From contig JAUNDE010000003.1 of the NCBI GenBank assembly GCA_030526265.1, positions 1 through 64,000 on the forward strand: a DNA stretch of 64,000 bases, written 5' to 3'. Positions within the stretch are counted from its first letter, which is position 1. Each line of letters starts with the position of its first letter. Source of the stretch: Eubacteriales bacterium. GTDB lineage: Bacteria > Bacillota > Clostridia > Lachnospirales > Lachnospiraceae. The notes below the pieces were generated by a model. The model had not been told where the DNA came from. It did no database searches and was given only the letters and a program-made list of their open reading frames with translations. Made by a program: the position numbers and the translations under genes. Below, in pieces: positions 33,673-43,179 of this stretch.

Positions 33673-34266
33673 ATGTACCACTATTACATGTTCAACAAGC
33701 CATTTGGATGTGTCTCTGCGAGAAAAGATGACACTTATCCTACCGTCATGGACTATTTCAAAACATTACAAAACGGAAATCTTTCCCCGGTCGGAAGTCT
33801 CGACCGCGCCACAGAAGGTCTCCTTCTCATCACAGATGATGGTGTTTTCAACCAGAAAATGACACACCCTGACTATAAAAAAGAAAAGACATATGAATTT
33901 GCTGCCATGGGCACTTTGTCAGAACAGGATATCTATCATCTCGAGCATGGTGTAATGTTAAAAGGCGCAAGCACTCTGACTGCTCCGGCCAAAGTATCGA
34001 TCACAGGGCAGACAACTCTCGCCGAGATTCTTCCAACACTCCATCCAGAGATCCGACAGGCCAGCTGTCACAATCGTCCGGATCACCCGGTCGTCATTGG
34101 CCGCATCACTGTCACAGAAGGAAAAAAGCACCAGATCCGCCGTATGCTTAAGGCGGTCCGGTGCTGTATTATCTCTTTGAAACGAATCTCCATCGGTGAC
34201 ATCACGCTCGACGAATCACTGAAACCGGGTGAGTGGAAAGAACTGACTATTCCTTCACCTGAATAG
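33673..34266 (+). CDS. Pseudouridine synthase, RsuA/RluE type without S4 domain
   Basis: A 197-residue rRNA pseudouridine synthase. It has KPFGCVSARKDD, the catalytic Asp in VGSLDRATEGLLLITDDG (the family usually has GRLD), THPDYKKEKTYE and GKKHQIRRMLKAV. The usual N-terminal S4 RNA-binding domain is missing and no upstream frame supplies it, so it resembles the shorter RluE form. I chose the ATG at 33673 with a GGAAGGAAA site. Its last 20 bases overlap the 3' end of the convergent lipoprotein gene. Confidence 0.85.
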   Translation: MYHYYMFNKPFGCVSARKDDTYPTVMDYFKTLQNGNLSPVGSLDRATEGLLLITDDGVFNQKMTHPDYKKEKTYEFAAMGTLSEQDIYHLEHGVMLKGASTLTAPAKVSITGQTTLAEILPTLHPEIRQASCHNRPDHPVVIGRITVTEGKKHQIRRMLKAVRCCIISLKRISIGDITLDESLKPGEWKELTIPSPE

Positions 34267-35281
34267 CATGCTTACCGAGAAATTCACGCACACGATTCTG
34301 AATAACGATCGATCTCAGAGTATCATCGTCTGCGACTTCTCTCAAGGCATCTACATCTGCATAGCCGTAATCTTTTGCGAGCTTCTCGAACTCTTCATCA
34401 AGCTCTTTGTCTGTTGGCTCCAACTTCTCAGCTTTTGCAATCGCTTCTGCAACAAGCTCCTGCTTGATACTTTCTTTTGCCGCAGTATCTACCTGTTCTT
34501 TGAAATCATCAAGAGACATCTGATAAAATGACTGAAGCATGTCTTCCAATTCCATGTCACAGTCTTTCGCATAGCTTTCATACTGCTCCATCATCATGGA
34601 TGAGTATTCTTCTAATTTATCTTCCGGATACTTCTCAATCTCTGTTTTTTCAAGAACAGCATCCCACGCCAAAGACTGAAGCTGCGCCTCATAATCAGAC
34701 TGTTTGTTTTCCTCAAGCTGTTTCTTTATTTCTTTCTTATACTCATCTACTGTTTTCGCGCTGTCAGAAAGTGTTGCAACTAATTCATCATCTAATTCCG
34801 GAACATCAACATCTCCATTGATGTAATTTACTGTAATTGTAAATACAACATCTCTTCCCTTCAGATCTTCAATACGGTAATCATCCGGGAACTTACCGTT
34901 AAAATCAAATGTATCGCCTGCTTTGTGTCCAACAATACTGTCTTCAAATCCAGGGATAAATGTATTTGAACCGATCTCAAGGTCTACACCCTGGCTGGAA
35001 CCTCCATCAAACTGTTCACCATCCATAACACCTACATAATCGATATTTACCACATCTCCTGCTTTTACTTCCTGAGTTGAATATCCAACAAGAAGGGAAT
35101 TGATATAGGTGTCCACCTCTTCATCTGTCACTTCCGGTTCATCAATATCGTCAATTTCGATTCCTTTATATCCTACAACTGTAACGTAATCATTGGATGC
35201 CTGATTTCCACCGGAACATCCTGCAAGCAATGCTGCCGACATTCCAAGACAGAGCATCATTGCAATCAACCTTTTTTTCAT
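34247..35281 (-). CDS. Trigger-factor-like FKBP peptidyl-prolyl isomerase lipoprotein
   Basis: A 344-residue lipoprotein: signal peptide with lipobox LLAGC (Cys22), then an FKBP-type domain (KAGDVVNIDYVGVMDGEQFDGGSSQ, GSNTFIPGFEDSIVGHKAGDTF) and a helical C-terminal domain like the chaperone arms of trigger factor (EEYKKEIKKQLEENKQ onward in similar form). Cytosolic trigger factor has an N-terminal ribosome-binding domain; that is replaced here by the lipoprotein signal. It probably helps fold exported proteins at the outer face of the membrane. I chose the ATG at 35281; GTG at 35290 is a less likely start. Confidence 0.85.
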   Translation of the reverse strand: MKKRLIAMMLCLGMSAALLAGCSGGNQASNDYVTVVGYKGIEIDDIDEPEVTDEEVDTYINSLLVGYSTQEVKAGDVVNIDYVGVMDGEQFDGGSSQGVDLEIGSNTFIPGFEDSIVGHKAGDTFDFNGKFPDDYRIEDLKGRDVVFTITVNYINGDVDVPELDDELVATLSDSAKTVDEYKKEIKKQLEENKQSDYEAQLQSLAWDAVLEKTEIEKYPEDKLEEYSSMMMEQYESYAKDCDMELEDMLQSFYQMSLDDFKEQVDTAAKESIKQELVAEAIAKAEKLEPTDKELDEEFEKLAKDYGYADVDALREVADDDTLRSIVIQNRVREFLGKHAIQVKE

Positions 35282-35369
35282 ATTCCACACCTCACAACTA
35301 TTTTTTCAAGCTTCTCAAGTATATCACAGATACCCGTCAAATGAAATTGTTTTCACATTTTTTTTACTT

Positions 35370-36845
35370 TTACAAAAGTGGCGAGAGCAGCCTGCTCACC
35401 TGTTCTTTCATGCGGATCATGAGACTTCTCGACTGATATTTCTTTCTTGTGATCAACGTCGACATATTTATGTCATTCAAAAAGGCATCTTCGAGTTTTC
35501 TCGTTGTCTTTTCACTGTAAATCGTAGCATTCACTTCAAAATTCAGCGCAAAACTCCGAATATCCATATTGGCTGTTCCCATACAGGTCACAAGTCCGTC
35601 TACACACAGGCACTTTGAATGAATGAACCCATTGTCATACGTGTAGCATTTCGCACCTGCCATTGCAAGCTCTCCCACATAAGAGTATGTCGCCCAGTAC
35701 ACAAATGGATGGTCCGGCTTACACGGGATCATAACACGAACATCAACTCCTGATTTTGCAGCAATTTTCAATGCATTCAGTATTTCTTCATCCGGTATAA
35801 AATATGGTGTATTGATATAGATGTTTTTCTGCGCCATATGGATCAAGCGAAGATAGTTATTTCGGATCACCTGACTTTGCGAGTCCGGTCCGCTGGAAAT
35901 GATCTGTACCGGGTCGCGTCCCATACGCTCAAATTTCGGTGTTGCAAATAAACGATCTTCAAGAAAGAGATTCTCCTGTGCAGCATAATTCCAGTCATAA
36001 GCGAATCTCACAGCAAGAGACACAACCGCAGATCCCTCGATACAGATATGCGTATCTCTCCAATATCCAAATTTCTTATCTTTCCCAAGATATTCTCTTC
36101 CGATATTGAAACCGCCTACAAATCCGATTCTTCCGTCAATGACTGCGATCTTTCTGTGATTTCGGTAATTGGCACGCAGCTGAAGGTTACCCAGTACTGC
36201 AGGGAAAAACTCTGCAACCTGAATTCCTGCTGCCTCTAAGCGTTCCCAGTCACTATTATGCATCGATCTGCATCCCATACTGTCAAACAGCACACGCACC
36301 TCCACGCCCTGTTTTACTTTTCTCACGAGTATTTTCTCGATTTCTTTCCACAGTTCGTCTCTCTTAATGATGTAATACTGCAAATGGATATAATGCCTTG
36401 CATGCTCCATCTCGTACATCAATGCACGGAATTTTTCTTTACCATCTGTATAAATGCGAATATCATTGTTATCCGTAAGCACAGCCTCTCCATCGTTCAG
36501 ATTATATAATATCAGCTGTTTGAAACGCTCCAGCTCCGGATCTCTGAGCCGTAGTCTTTTCTTATAAATGGACTGCCCCTGTTTTCTGGCAGCGTATTTC
36601 ATCTCACCTTCCACTTCTTTGGCACGAAACATCCGCTCCTTCCGGAAATTCTGTCCAAGCAGAAGATACAGAATAAATCCGACAACCGGAAGTGCATATA
36701 ATACAAGTAACCAGGCCCAAACTGTCGTCGGTTTTTTTCGCTGAAAAAATATGATCACGACCGACAATATTGCATTTATGATAAGAAGATTGTGCATGAT
36801 CCATCCCAGTGAAGTCCGCACTCCTTCTAATACCAAATCAAGCAT
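35370..36845 (-). CDS. cls: Cardiolipin synthase (phospholipase D type)
   Basis: A 491-residue membrane enzyme that joins two phosphatidylglycerols to cardiolipin and glycerol. Two N-terminal membrane helices (about residues 12-68) precede two phospholipase D HKD motifs: HRKIAVIDGRIGFVGG and HSKCLCVDG. Length is normal for bacterial Cls. It stands alone with a clear promoter. Confidence 0.93.
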   Translation of the reverse strand: MLDLVLEGVRTSLGWIMHNLLIINAILSVVIIFFQRKKPTTVWAWLLVLYALPVVGFILYLLLGQNFRKERMFRAKEVEGEMKYAARKQGQSIYKKRLRLRDPELERFKQLILYNLNDGEAVLTDNNDIRIYTDGKEKFRALMYEMEHARHYIHLQYYIIKRDELWKEIEKILVRKVKQGVEVRVLFDSMGCRSMHNSDWERLEAAGIQVAEFFPAVLGNLQLRANYRNHRKIAVIDGRIGFVGGFNIGREYLGKDKKFGYWRDTHICIEGSAVVSLAVRFAYDWNYAAQENLFLEDRLFATPKFERMGRDPVQIISSGPDSQSQVIRNNYLRLIHMAQKNIYINTPYFIPDEEILNALKIAAKSGVDVRVMIPCKPDHPFVYWATYSYVGELAMAGAKCYTYDNGFIHSKCLCVDGLVTCMGTANMDIRSFALNFEVNATIYSEKTTRKLEDAFLNDINMSTLITRKKYQSRSLMIRMKEQVSRLLSPLL

Positions 36846-36907
36846 AAATTCACCTCATCATTTTGTTTCTATACATCAGATAATATCTTTTTGCTTTCGA
36901 TAAAGTA

Positions 36908-36936
36908 AATATATCGAATTTACACTCATAAATCAA
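36908..36936 (-). promoter_or_regulatory. Promoter of cls
   Basis: On the minus strand TTGATT (36936-36931) and TATATT (36913-36908) are separated by 17 bases. Confidence 0.55.
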
Positions 36937-36978
36937 CATAATATCTCCCCAAAACTCCATTTGCCTGCATCAAATCTC

Positions 36979-37007
36979 TTGCACTTGCAATAAAAGGATG
37001 TTAGAAT
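36979..37007 (+). promoter_or_regulatory. Promoter of the small membrane protein gene
   Basis: TTGCAC (36979-36984) and TAGAAT (37002-37007) are separated by 17 bases. Confidence 0.6.
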
Positions 37008-37052
37008 ATAGTTTGATATGCAAGAAAAGATAAAAGAATGAGGAGGATTCCC

Positions 37053-37493
37053 GTGAGTAAATTGACTATCATCTTATTAGTTATTCTTGTTGTAATGATT
37101 GCAATCATGGTTGCACTTTATTTCTACGGAAAGAAAGTGGAAAAACAGCAGGCTGAACAGCAGGAAAAGATAGAGGCTGCTGCACAGCAGTTCACGATGC
37201 TGATTATTGACAAGAAACGTGTTCGCATGAAAGATTCCGGACTTCCACAGTATGTGATCGACAACACTCCAAAGCGTATGAAATTTGCAAAGGTTCCGAT
37301 CGTCAAAGCTAAAATTGGTCCAAAGATCATGTCTTTGATGTGCGATACAGCGATTTTTGATTCCATCCCTGTCAAAAAAGAAGTAAAAGCTACTGTAAGC
37401 GGCATCTACATTACAGGGGTCAAAGGGATTCGCGGACCACTGGAAACACCGGTTAAGAAAAAAGGATTTCTTTCAAGACTTCGCGGAAAATAA
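37053..37493 (+). CDS. Small single-pass membrane protein, function unknown
   Basis: A 146-residue protein: one N-terminal membrane helix (LTIILLVILVVMIAIMVALY), a Gln/Glu-rich linker likely to be coiled coil, and a basic beta-rich domain (RVRMKDSGLPQYV, FAKVPIVKAKIGPKIMSLMCD). I do not recognise the family, though similar short proteins seem usual in Lachnospiraceae. I chose GTG at 37053 because AGGAGG lies six bases upstream; the ATG at 37038 overlaps that site. Its own promoter and terminator make it a single-gene unit. Confidence 0.65.
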   Translation: MSKLTIILLVILVVMIAIMVALYFYGKKVEKQQAEQQEKIEAAAQQFTMLIIDKKRVRMKDSGLPQYVIDNTPKRMKFAKVPIVKAKIGPKIMSLMCDTAIFDSIPVKKEVKATVSGIYITGVKGIRGPLETPVKKKGFLSRLRGK

Positions 37494-37500
37494 TGTATTA

Positions 37501-37527
37501 AAAGAGCTGTCGGTTTGACAGCTCTTT
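37501..37527 (+). terminator. Terminator of the small membrane protein gene
   Basis: AAAGAGCTGTC and GACAGCTCTTT form a perfect stem with a five-base loop, followed by TGTTAT on the plus strand and by a T run on the minus strand. It works for both converging units. Confidence 0.8.
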
Positions 37528-37538
37528 TGTTATCCCAT

Positions 37539-37571
37539 ATAATTGACCAGGTGTAACACCTGCTCAATTAT
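37539..37571 (-). terminator. Hairpin over the stop codon of the DUF1934 gene
   Basis: ATAATTGA/TCAATTAT with inner CAGGTG/CACCTG forms a hairpin that includes the DUF1934 stop. No strong T run directly follows, so it may act together with the next hairpin at 37501-37527. Confidence 0.5.
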
Positions 37572-38008
37572 CCTACACTATGAATGTTTACTTTGATCTC
37601 ACAGTCTGACAATGGTTCACCGTTGATATCAAGTGCATATGAGATACTTACATTGATCGACTCTTCCCCAATCTCTGCAGTGATATCTTTCGTGTGTGTA
37701 CCTACGAGCATCTCTCCAAATGGAGTTTCATAGTTCGACACATAGATCTTATCTTTCTCAAATACCATTCTTGAATTCGTAAGTCCTGTCTTAATGATTT
37801 CAAATTTCGTATCTCCGGTCAGTTTTACCGTATTTTTTATTGCGCCCGGCATTCCCTCTACCACTTCATCATAGACAACATAGTGTTTTCCGTTTCGAAG
37901 GTAGTATGTTGCCGGAGTGATGATCTCAATCTCGTCTTCATTGTTGTTATTTTCATCATCCAGTCCATAATGAAGTCCGGAAATACTGATCAATACGTCT
38001 TTTTTCAT
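37568..38008 (-). CDS. DUF1934 family protein (YwiB-like)
   Basis: A 146-residue beta-rich protein of the DUF1934 family, which has a calycin-like barrel. VLISISGLHYG at the start, ATYYLRNGKHYVVYDEVVEGM and NTVKLTGDTKFEIIKTG are characteristic. It is encoded seven bases after murI. I chose the ATG at 38008; an in-frame TTG at 38029 would overlap murI. Role unknown; its place in the murI-dnaE run is the only hint. Confidence 0.82.
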   Translation of the reverse strand: MKKDVLISISGLHYGLDDENNNNEDEIEIITPATYYLRNGKHYVVYDEVVEGMPGAIKNTVKLTGDTKFEIIKTGLTNSRMVFEKDKIYVSNYETPFGEMLVGTHTKDITAEIGEESINVSISYALDINGEPLSDCEIKVNIHSVG

Positions 38009-38015
38009 ATGCTCT

Positions 38016-38837
38016 TTAATACTCCTCAATATTAATCTGTTCTATTGATTTCACATCATACGGAAGTACAAAGTTTGCAAACTGCTTAAACTTCTCTGCC
38101 GCATCACTGACATAAAATTCATATTTATTGAATTCGTTGTTTTCATTTGCGATTCCATTTTCCTCAAGAATCTTCTTGAGATCCATCGCTGCCTCGTAAG
38201 CCGGATTCACAATATGTACTTTGTCACCGAAATATCGGATGATCGCACTTCTAAGAAGCGGATAATGTGTACAGCCAAGGATCATCGTATCGATATCGGA
38301 TTCCTTCATCTCTCTCAGGTAGATATCGATCACTTCTTCTGTGATATGATGATCCTTGAATCCTTCCTCCACAAGCGGGACAAACAACGGGCAGGCTTTA
38401 CCCAGAACTTCGGCATCCGGAAGCATTTCCCTGATGATTCTTGTATACATATTGCTTCGAATCGTTCCCTCTGTGCCTGTGACACCGATCTTCTTATTCT
38501 TCGTCTCCGCTACCGCCGCCCTCGCACCCGGTGCGATCACACCAATGATCGGCGTGTCAAATTCCTGCTGCACTGCATCCAGTGCCTGCGCTGTGGCAGT
38601 GTTACATGCGATAACAATCGCTTTTACATGCTTTGTACGAAGGAATCGGATGATCTGCTTTGAGAATCGGATAATGGATTCTTTCGATTTGCTTCCATAT
38701 GGAAGTCTCGCAGTATCTCCAAAATAAATTATATCTTCATTTGGAAGCTGACGCATGATCTCTCTCGCCACTGTCAGTCCTCCGACACCGGAGTCAAACA
38801 CCCCGATCGGTGCTTTTTTCAATTCTTCGATATTCAA
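38016..38837 (-). CDS. murI: Glutamate racemase
   Basis: A 273-residue enzyme that makes D-glutamate for peptidoglycan. The two catalytic Cys motifs are ACNTATAQA and LGCTHYPLLRS. The N-terminus IGVFDSGVGGLTVAREI and YFGDTARLPYGSKS are diagnostic. The start codon is TTG (38837-38835) with AAGGAGGAG upstream, which could hold expression low. It lies between dnaE and DUF1934 in a tightly packed minus-strand run. Confidence 0.95.
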   Translation of the reverse strand: MNIEELKKAPIGVFDSGVGGLTVAREIMRQLPNEDIIYFGDTARLPYGSKSKESIIRFSKQIIRFLRTKHVKAIVIACNTATAQALDAVQQEFDTPIIGVIAPGARAAVAETKNKKIGVTGTEGTIRSNMYTRIIREMLPDAEVLGKACPLFVPLVEEGFKDHHITEEVIDIYLREMKESDIDTMILGCTHYPLLRSAIIRYFGDKVHIVNPAYEAAMDLKKILEENGIANENNEFNKYEFYVSDAAEKFKQFANFVLPYDVKSIEQINIEEY

Positions 38838-38856
38838 AATATCTCCTCCTTATCCA

Positions 38857-41800
38857 TTATACATAATCCATGGATTTTTCTACAACACGGATGGAATCCT
38901 CTCCGTAAAAATTCATCATTTTATTCAGAATCTCCGCATCTGCATGAATATTTCTTCCAGCAGGCAGTCGTTTGATCTGTCTCTCTTTCTTACAGTAGAT
39001 GACGATGCTGTCATCTCCCTCCGATTCAGCGAGAAGTCCAAATAATTTCTTTTCATCCTCCTGATAAGCCTGCTTGTCTTCATATTGAATCCAGACTTCT
39101 TTCCTTGTTTTCTCAAACGGAATGACCGCCTCACAGATGAGTTTGCTTGGTGCATCGTCCTCTTCTGTGACACGTCCTTTGATAAACACTTTGCCCTCTT
39201 CATTCAGGTATGCCTGATTCTTCTCATAATCTCTCGGGAACACAACAACCTCTACCGTTCCGGCCAGGTCTTCCACTGTCAGAAATGCCATCACTTTATT
39301 TGTCTTCGTATATTTGACCGTCTTTGCAGTGATGATACCTCCGACAATCTCTTTTGCTCCCTCTGACACTTTTGAGCGTCCCGTCTCTTCATCGATCTGA
39401 AAATCAAGCGTTGTTCTGGAAATACCTTTTCTCCATTTTTCTTCATAATCTTCCAGCGGATGTCCGGTCAGATAAACGCCAAGCACTTCTTTCTCGTATG
39501 CAAGTTTTTCCTCCCTGTCATATTCCCCGACATTTGGAAGCGGAATGTCAAAATCCTTCTTTTCTTCTTCTCCCACAAGATCAAACAGCGACATCTGTCC
39601 AGCCATGGAATGCTTCTTCTCCTGACTGATCTGATCCATGATCTTTCCATAAATAAGCAAAAGCTGTTTTCTTGTTCCATCAAACTCGTCAAACGCACCC
39701 GCTTTGATAAAACTCTCAAGTGTCCGCTTATTGACTTCTTTACCGGATAATCGTTCTATGAAATCTTTCAGTGTCCGGAACGGTCCATTCTCATCACGCT
39801 CCCGCACAATGGTCTGAATCACAGGACGTCCAACACTCTTGATCGCAGCAAGTCCGTATCGGATCGCTCCATTATCTACGGAAAAGTTTCCTTCTCCTTT
39901 GTTGATATCCGGAGGAAGGATCCTGATCCCCATCTCTCTGCAGCTGTAAATATACTCTGACACCTTTGTAGAGTTATCGATCACAGATGTCATGAGCGCA
40001 GCCATAAATTCCATTGGATAATAATATTTCAGATAAGCAGTCTGGTATGATACGACTGCATATGCTGCCGCATGTGATTTATTGAATGCATATTTTGCAA
40101 AATCGATCATCTCATCATAGATCTTATTCGCAACAGCCTCATCAATTCCATTGTTGATACAGCCCGGGACTCCCTGCGCCTTGTCCCCGTACACAAAGAC
40201 CTGTCTCTCCTGCTGCATCACATCGCCTTTTTTCTTCGACATCGCACGGCGCAGGATGTCGCTTCGTCCAAGTGTGAAACCGGCAAGGTCCCGCACGATC
40301 TGCATAACCTGTTCCTGGTACACGATACATCCATATGTTGCTTCCAGAATACCTGTAAGCTGTGGGCAGTCATATTCGATCGACTCCGGATGATTTTTCC
40401 CTTTGATATACTGCGGGATAAAATCCATCGGACCCGGTCTGTAAAGTGCGATTCCCGCAATGATATCTTCCAGACTCTGAGGCTTCAGTTCTTTCATGAA
40501 ACTCTTCATACCGGCACTCTCGAGCTGGAACACCCCATCCGTCTTTCCGGTTCCGATATAATCGAGTACTTTCTGATCATTGTAATCGATCGTATCAAGA
40601 TCAATTCCTTTCCCGGAACTCTTTTTTACAAGCTCGATCGCATTCTGGATCACCGTCAGATTGCGAAGCCCGAGGAAATCCATCTTGAGAAGACCGAGTT
40701 CTTCCAGTGTTGTCATCGTAAACTGTGTCGTCACTGAACCATCTGATCCAAGCGAGAGAGGCACATATTCATCGATCGCTTTCTGGCTGATCACCACACC
40801 TGCCGCATGCATCGATGTATGTCTCGGAAGTCCCTCGAGACGTTTTGACATATCGACAAGCTCTCGGACCTGTTCATCTTCCTCGTAAAGCTTTCTAAAT
40901 TCCGGATTCATATTCAACGCTTTATCAAGCGTGATATTCAGTTCCTGCGGAACCATCTTCGCGATGTTATCGACAAATGCATACGGAAGATCCATCACAC
41001 GGCCGACATCACGGATAACTCCTCTCGCGGCAAGCGTACCGAATGTAACGATCTGCGCCACGCACTCCGAGCCGTACTTCCTCCCCACATAATCAATGAC
41101 GTCCTGTCTTCCCTCAGGCGCAAAATCCACGTCAATATCAGGCATGGATACACGTTCCGGATTCAGGAAACGTTCAAAGAGAAGCTGATAACGGATCGGG
41201 TCGATCGTTGTGATGCCAAGACAATACGACACGATGCTTCCCGCTGCCGATCCCCGGCCCGGTCCAACCATGATCCCATGATCTTTCGCATATTTGATAA
41301 AATCCCACACGATCAGGAAGTAGTCAACATATCCCATTGTCTCAATGACAGAAAGTTCATATTCTAATCGTTCGACCAGTTCATCTGTCACCGGATCATA
41401 TAGTCTGTTTAATCCTTCAAAACATAATTTGTTCAAATATTCCTTTGATGTGTACGGCATCGGAACATCATATTTCGGAAGCTTCTTCACGCCAAATTCA
41501 ATCTCGACATTACATCTGTCTGCGATCTTCTGGGTATTTTCAAGTGCTTCCAGTGCATATGGGAACAGATTCCTCATCTCTTCTTCCGATTTGATGTAGT
41601 ACTGTCCTCCTTCATATCTCATACGGTCTTCATCGGCCAGTTTCTTTCCTGTCTGAAGACAGAGCAGAATATCATGCGGCTTCACATCATCTGCATATGT
41701 ATAATGCACGTCATTCGTTGCAACAAGCTCGATGCCAAGCTCCCTGCTCATTCGGATCAGTGACTGATTCACTGTCTGCTGCAGGGATATCCCATGATCC

Positions 41801-42330
41801 TGAAGTTCCAGAAAGAAATTACCTCTTCCAAAGATCGCCTCATACCTCTTCGCTGCTTCGCAGCCTTCTTCGTACATCCCTCTTGCCACATATTTCTGTA
41901 CTTCTCCTGCCAGGCAGGCACTCAGAGCGATGATCCCCTCATGATACATCTCCAGTACTTCCATGTCGACACGTGGCTTATAATAATACCCTTCTGTGAA
42001 TCCTTTTGAGACGATCTTCATCAGATTGTGATACCCGACTTCATTCTCCGCCAGCAATACGAGATGATAATATCTGTCTTCATTTCCCTGTCCCGGATCT
42101 TTCTTAAACCGGGAGCCCGGCGCGACATAGACCTCACTTCCGATGATCGGCTTCACTCCAGCTTTTTTTGCCGCACGATAGAAATCAATGACTCCAAACA
42201 TCACGCCGTGGTCCGTGATCGCCACACTGTTCATGCCAAGTTCTTTGACTCTTGTCACACACTCATTTATTTTATTTGATCCATCCAGAAGACTGTACTC
42301 TGTATGGACATGTAAATGCGCAAATGCCAT
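38857..42330 (-). CDS. dnaE: DNA polymerase III alpha subunit (DnaE type)
   Basis: A 1157-residue replicative polymerase of the DnaE type. It has an N-terminal PHP domain (HLHVHTEYSLLDG), GPGRGSAAGSIVSYCLGIT, catalytic Asp residues in PDIDVDFAPEGRQDVIDYV, helix-hairpin-helix region and a C-terminal OB fold (GTVEVVVFPRDYEKN). It is not the PolC type, which Firmicutes use as main leading-strand polymerase; DnaE works with PolC. It is flanked by cvfB (15 bases) and murI (19 bases). Confidence 0.97.
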   Translation of the reverse strand: MAFAHLHVHTEYSLLDGSNKINECVTRVKELGMNSVAITDHGVMFGVIDFYRAAKKAGVKPIIGSEVYVAPGSRFKKDPGQGNEDRYYHLVLLAENEVGYHNLMKIVSKGFTEGYYYKPRVDMEVLEMYHEGIIALSACLAGEVQKYVARGMYEEGCEAAKRYEAIFGRGNFFLELQDHGISLQQTVNQSLIRMSRELGIELVATNDVHYTYADDVKPHDILLCLQTGKKLADEDRMRYEGGQYYIKSEEEMRNLFPYALEALENTQKIADRCNVEIEFGVKKLPKYDVPMPYTSKEYLNKLCFEGLNRLYDPVTDELVERLEYELSVIETMGYVDYFLIVWDFIKYAKDHGIMVGPGRGSAAGSIVSYCLGITTIDPIRYQLLFERFLNPERVSMPDIDVDFAPEGRQDVIDYVGRKYGSECVAQIVTFGTLAARGVIRDVGRVMDLPYAFVDNIAKMVPQELNITLDKALNMNPEFRKLYEEDEQVRELVDMSKRLEGLPRHTSMHAAGVVISQKAIDEYVPLSLGSDGSVTTQFTMTTLEELGLLKMDFLGLRNLTVIQNAIELVKKSSGKGIDLDTIDYNDQKVLDYIGTGKTDGVFQLESAGMKSFMKELKPQSLEDIIAGIALYRPGPMDFIPQYIKGKNHPESIEYDCPQLTGILEATYGCIVYQEQVMQIVRDLAGFTLGRSDILRRAMSKKKGDVMQQERQVFVYGDKAQGVPGCINNGIDEAVANKIYDEMIDFAKYAFNKSHAAAYAVVSYQTAYLKYYYPMEFMAALMTSVIDNSTKVSEYIYSCREMGIRILPPDINKGEGNFSVDNGAIRYGLAAIKSVGRPVIQTIVRERDENGPFRTLKDFIERLSGKEVNKRTLESFIKAGAFDEFDGTRKQLLLIYGKIMDQISQEKKHSMAGQMSLFDLVGEEEKKDFDIPLPNVGEYDREEKLAYEKEVLGVYLTGHPLEDYEEKWRKGISRTTLDFQIDEETGRSKVSEGAKEIVGGIITAKTVKYTKTNKVMAFLTVEDLAGTVEVVVFPRDYEKNQAYLNEEGKVFIKGRVTEEDDAPSKLICEAVIPFEKTRKEVWIQYEDKQAYQEDEKKLFGLLAESEGDDSIVIYCKKERQIKRLPAGRNIHADAEILNKMMNFYGEDSIRVVEKSMDYV

Positions 42331-42345
42331 AGCGTACCCTGCTTT

Positions 42346-43176
42346 CTATTTTGTCTCAATCGAATTTTCCTTAATTTCTATCTTGCCTGCTTTGAGCAGC
42401 CGTCCGATCGCACGTTTAAATGCATTTTTACTGAGTCCTGTCTCGCTCTTGATAAAATCTGCATCTGCTTTCTCTGTAAACGTAAGTCTGCCGCCCTGCC
42501 TGTTCATCTTCTCAAGAAGCATTGCCGCATCCACGTCCATCTGGATAAATGCTTTTTCCTTCACACTGAGGTCAAGCTTCCCATCCGCTTTTACCGCGGT
42601 TACCCGTGCATCCACACGATCACCCACTTTTAAGTTCCCATATGATTCTCTCTTTGAGATCAGTGCACAGTACCTGTCATCGACCGCGACAAAAAGTCCA
42701 AAGTTATCACTCTTTTCGTAAATGATCCCCTGTACTTTGTCATCTTTCTGATATGGGGAATCCTTGCGAAGTTTCTCGTACACCTTCATTGTCGCACAGA
42801 GGCGGCCGCTCTTATCCACGTAGAGACTTACAAGGCATTCATCTCCGCGTTTCACCTTCGCTGTCTGCTCTTTGAACGGGAGCAGAAGATCTTTCTCAAG
42901 TCCCCAGTCAAGGAACGCTCCAATCTTTCCGGTATCCTTTACTTTCAGTGTTTTCACTTCTCCGAGTGTGAGAAATGGTTCATTTGTTGTAGCAATCAGA
43001 CGATCCTTTGAATCTTTGTAGACAAATACCGTCACCGGATCTCCGATCTCGATTCCTTCCGGTACCTGTTTCTTTGGAAGAAGTATTCTGTCTTCCTCTG
43101 TGCCGAGATAGACACCGAAGTCAACTTTTTTTACTACCATCAGAGTTACTTTCCTGCCAAGATTTTTTTCCATCAT
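42346..43176 (-). CDS. cvfB: S1-domain RNA-binding protein, CvfB family
   Basis: A 276-residue protein with N-terminal S1-like repeats (GRKVTLMVVKKVDFGVYLG, then VKDTGKIGAFLDWGLEKDLLLPF, and a third around KVQGIIYEKSDNFGLFVAV) and a C-terminal winged helix (ADADFIKSETGLSKNAFKRAIGRLLKAG). This is the arrangement of CvfB, an RNA-binding regulator of virulence and stress genes. It lies three bases after the thioesterase and 15 before dnaE. Confidence 0.87.
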   Translation of the reverse strand: MMEKNLGRKVTLMVVKKVDFGVYLGTEEDRILLPKKQVPEGIEIGDPVTVFVYKDSKDRLIATTNEPFLTLGEVKTLKVKDTGKIGAFLDWGLEKDLLLPFKEQTAKVKRGDECLVSLYVDKSGRLCATMKVYEKLRKDSPYQKDDKVQGIIYEKSDNFGLFVAVDDRYCALISKRESYGNLKVGDRVDARVTAVKADGKLDLSVKEKAFIQMDVDAAMLLEKMNRQGGRLTFTEKADADFIKSETGLSKNAFKRAIGRLLKAGKIEIKENSIETK

Positions 43177-43179
43177 TTG

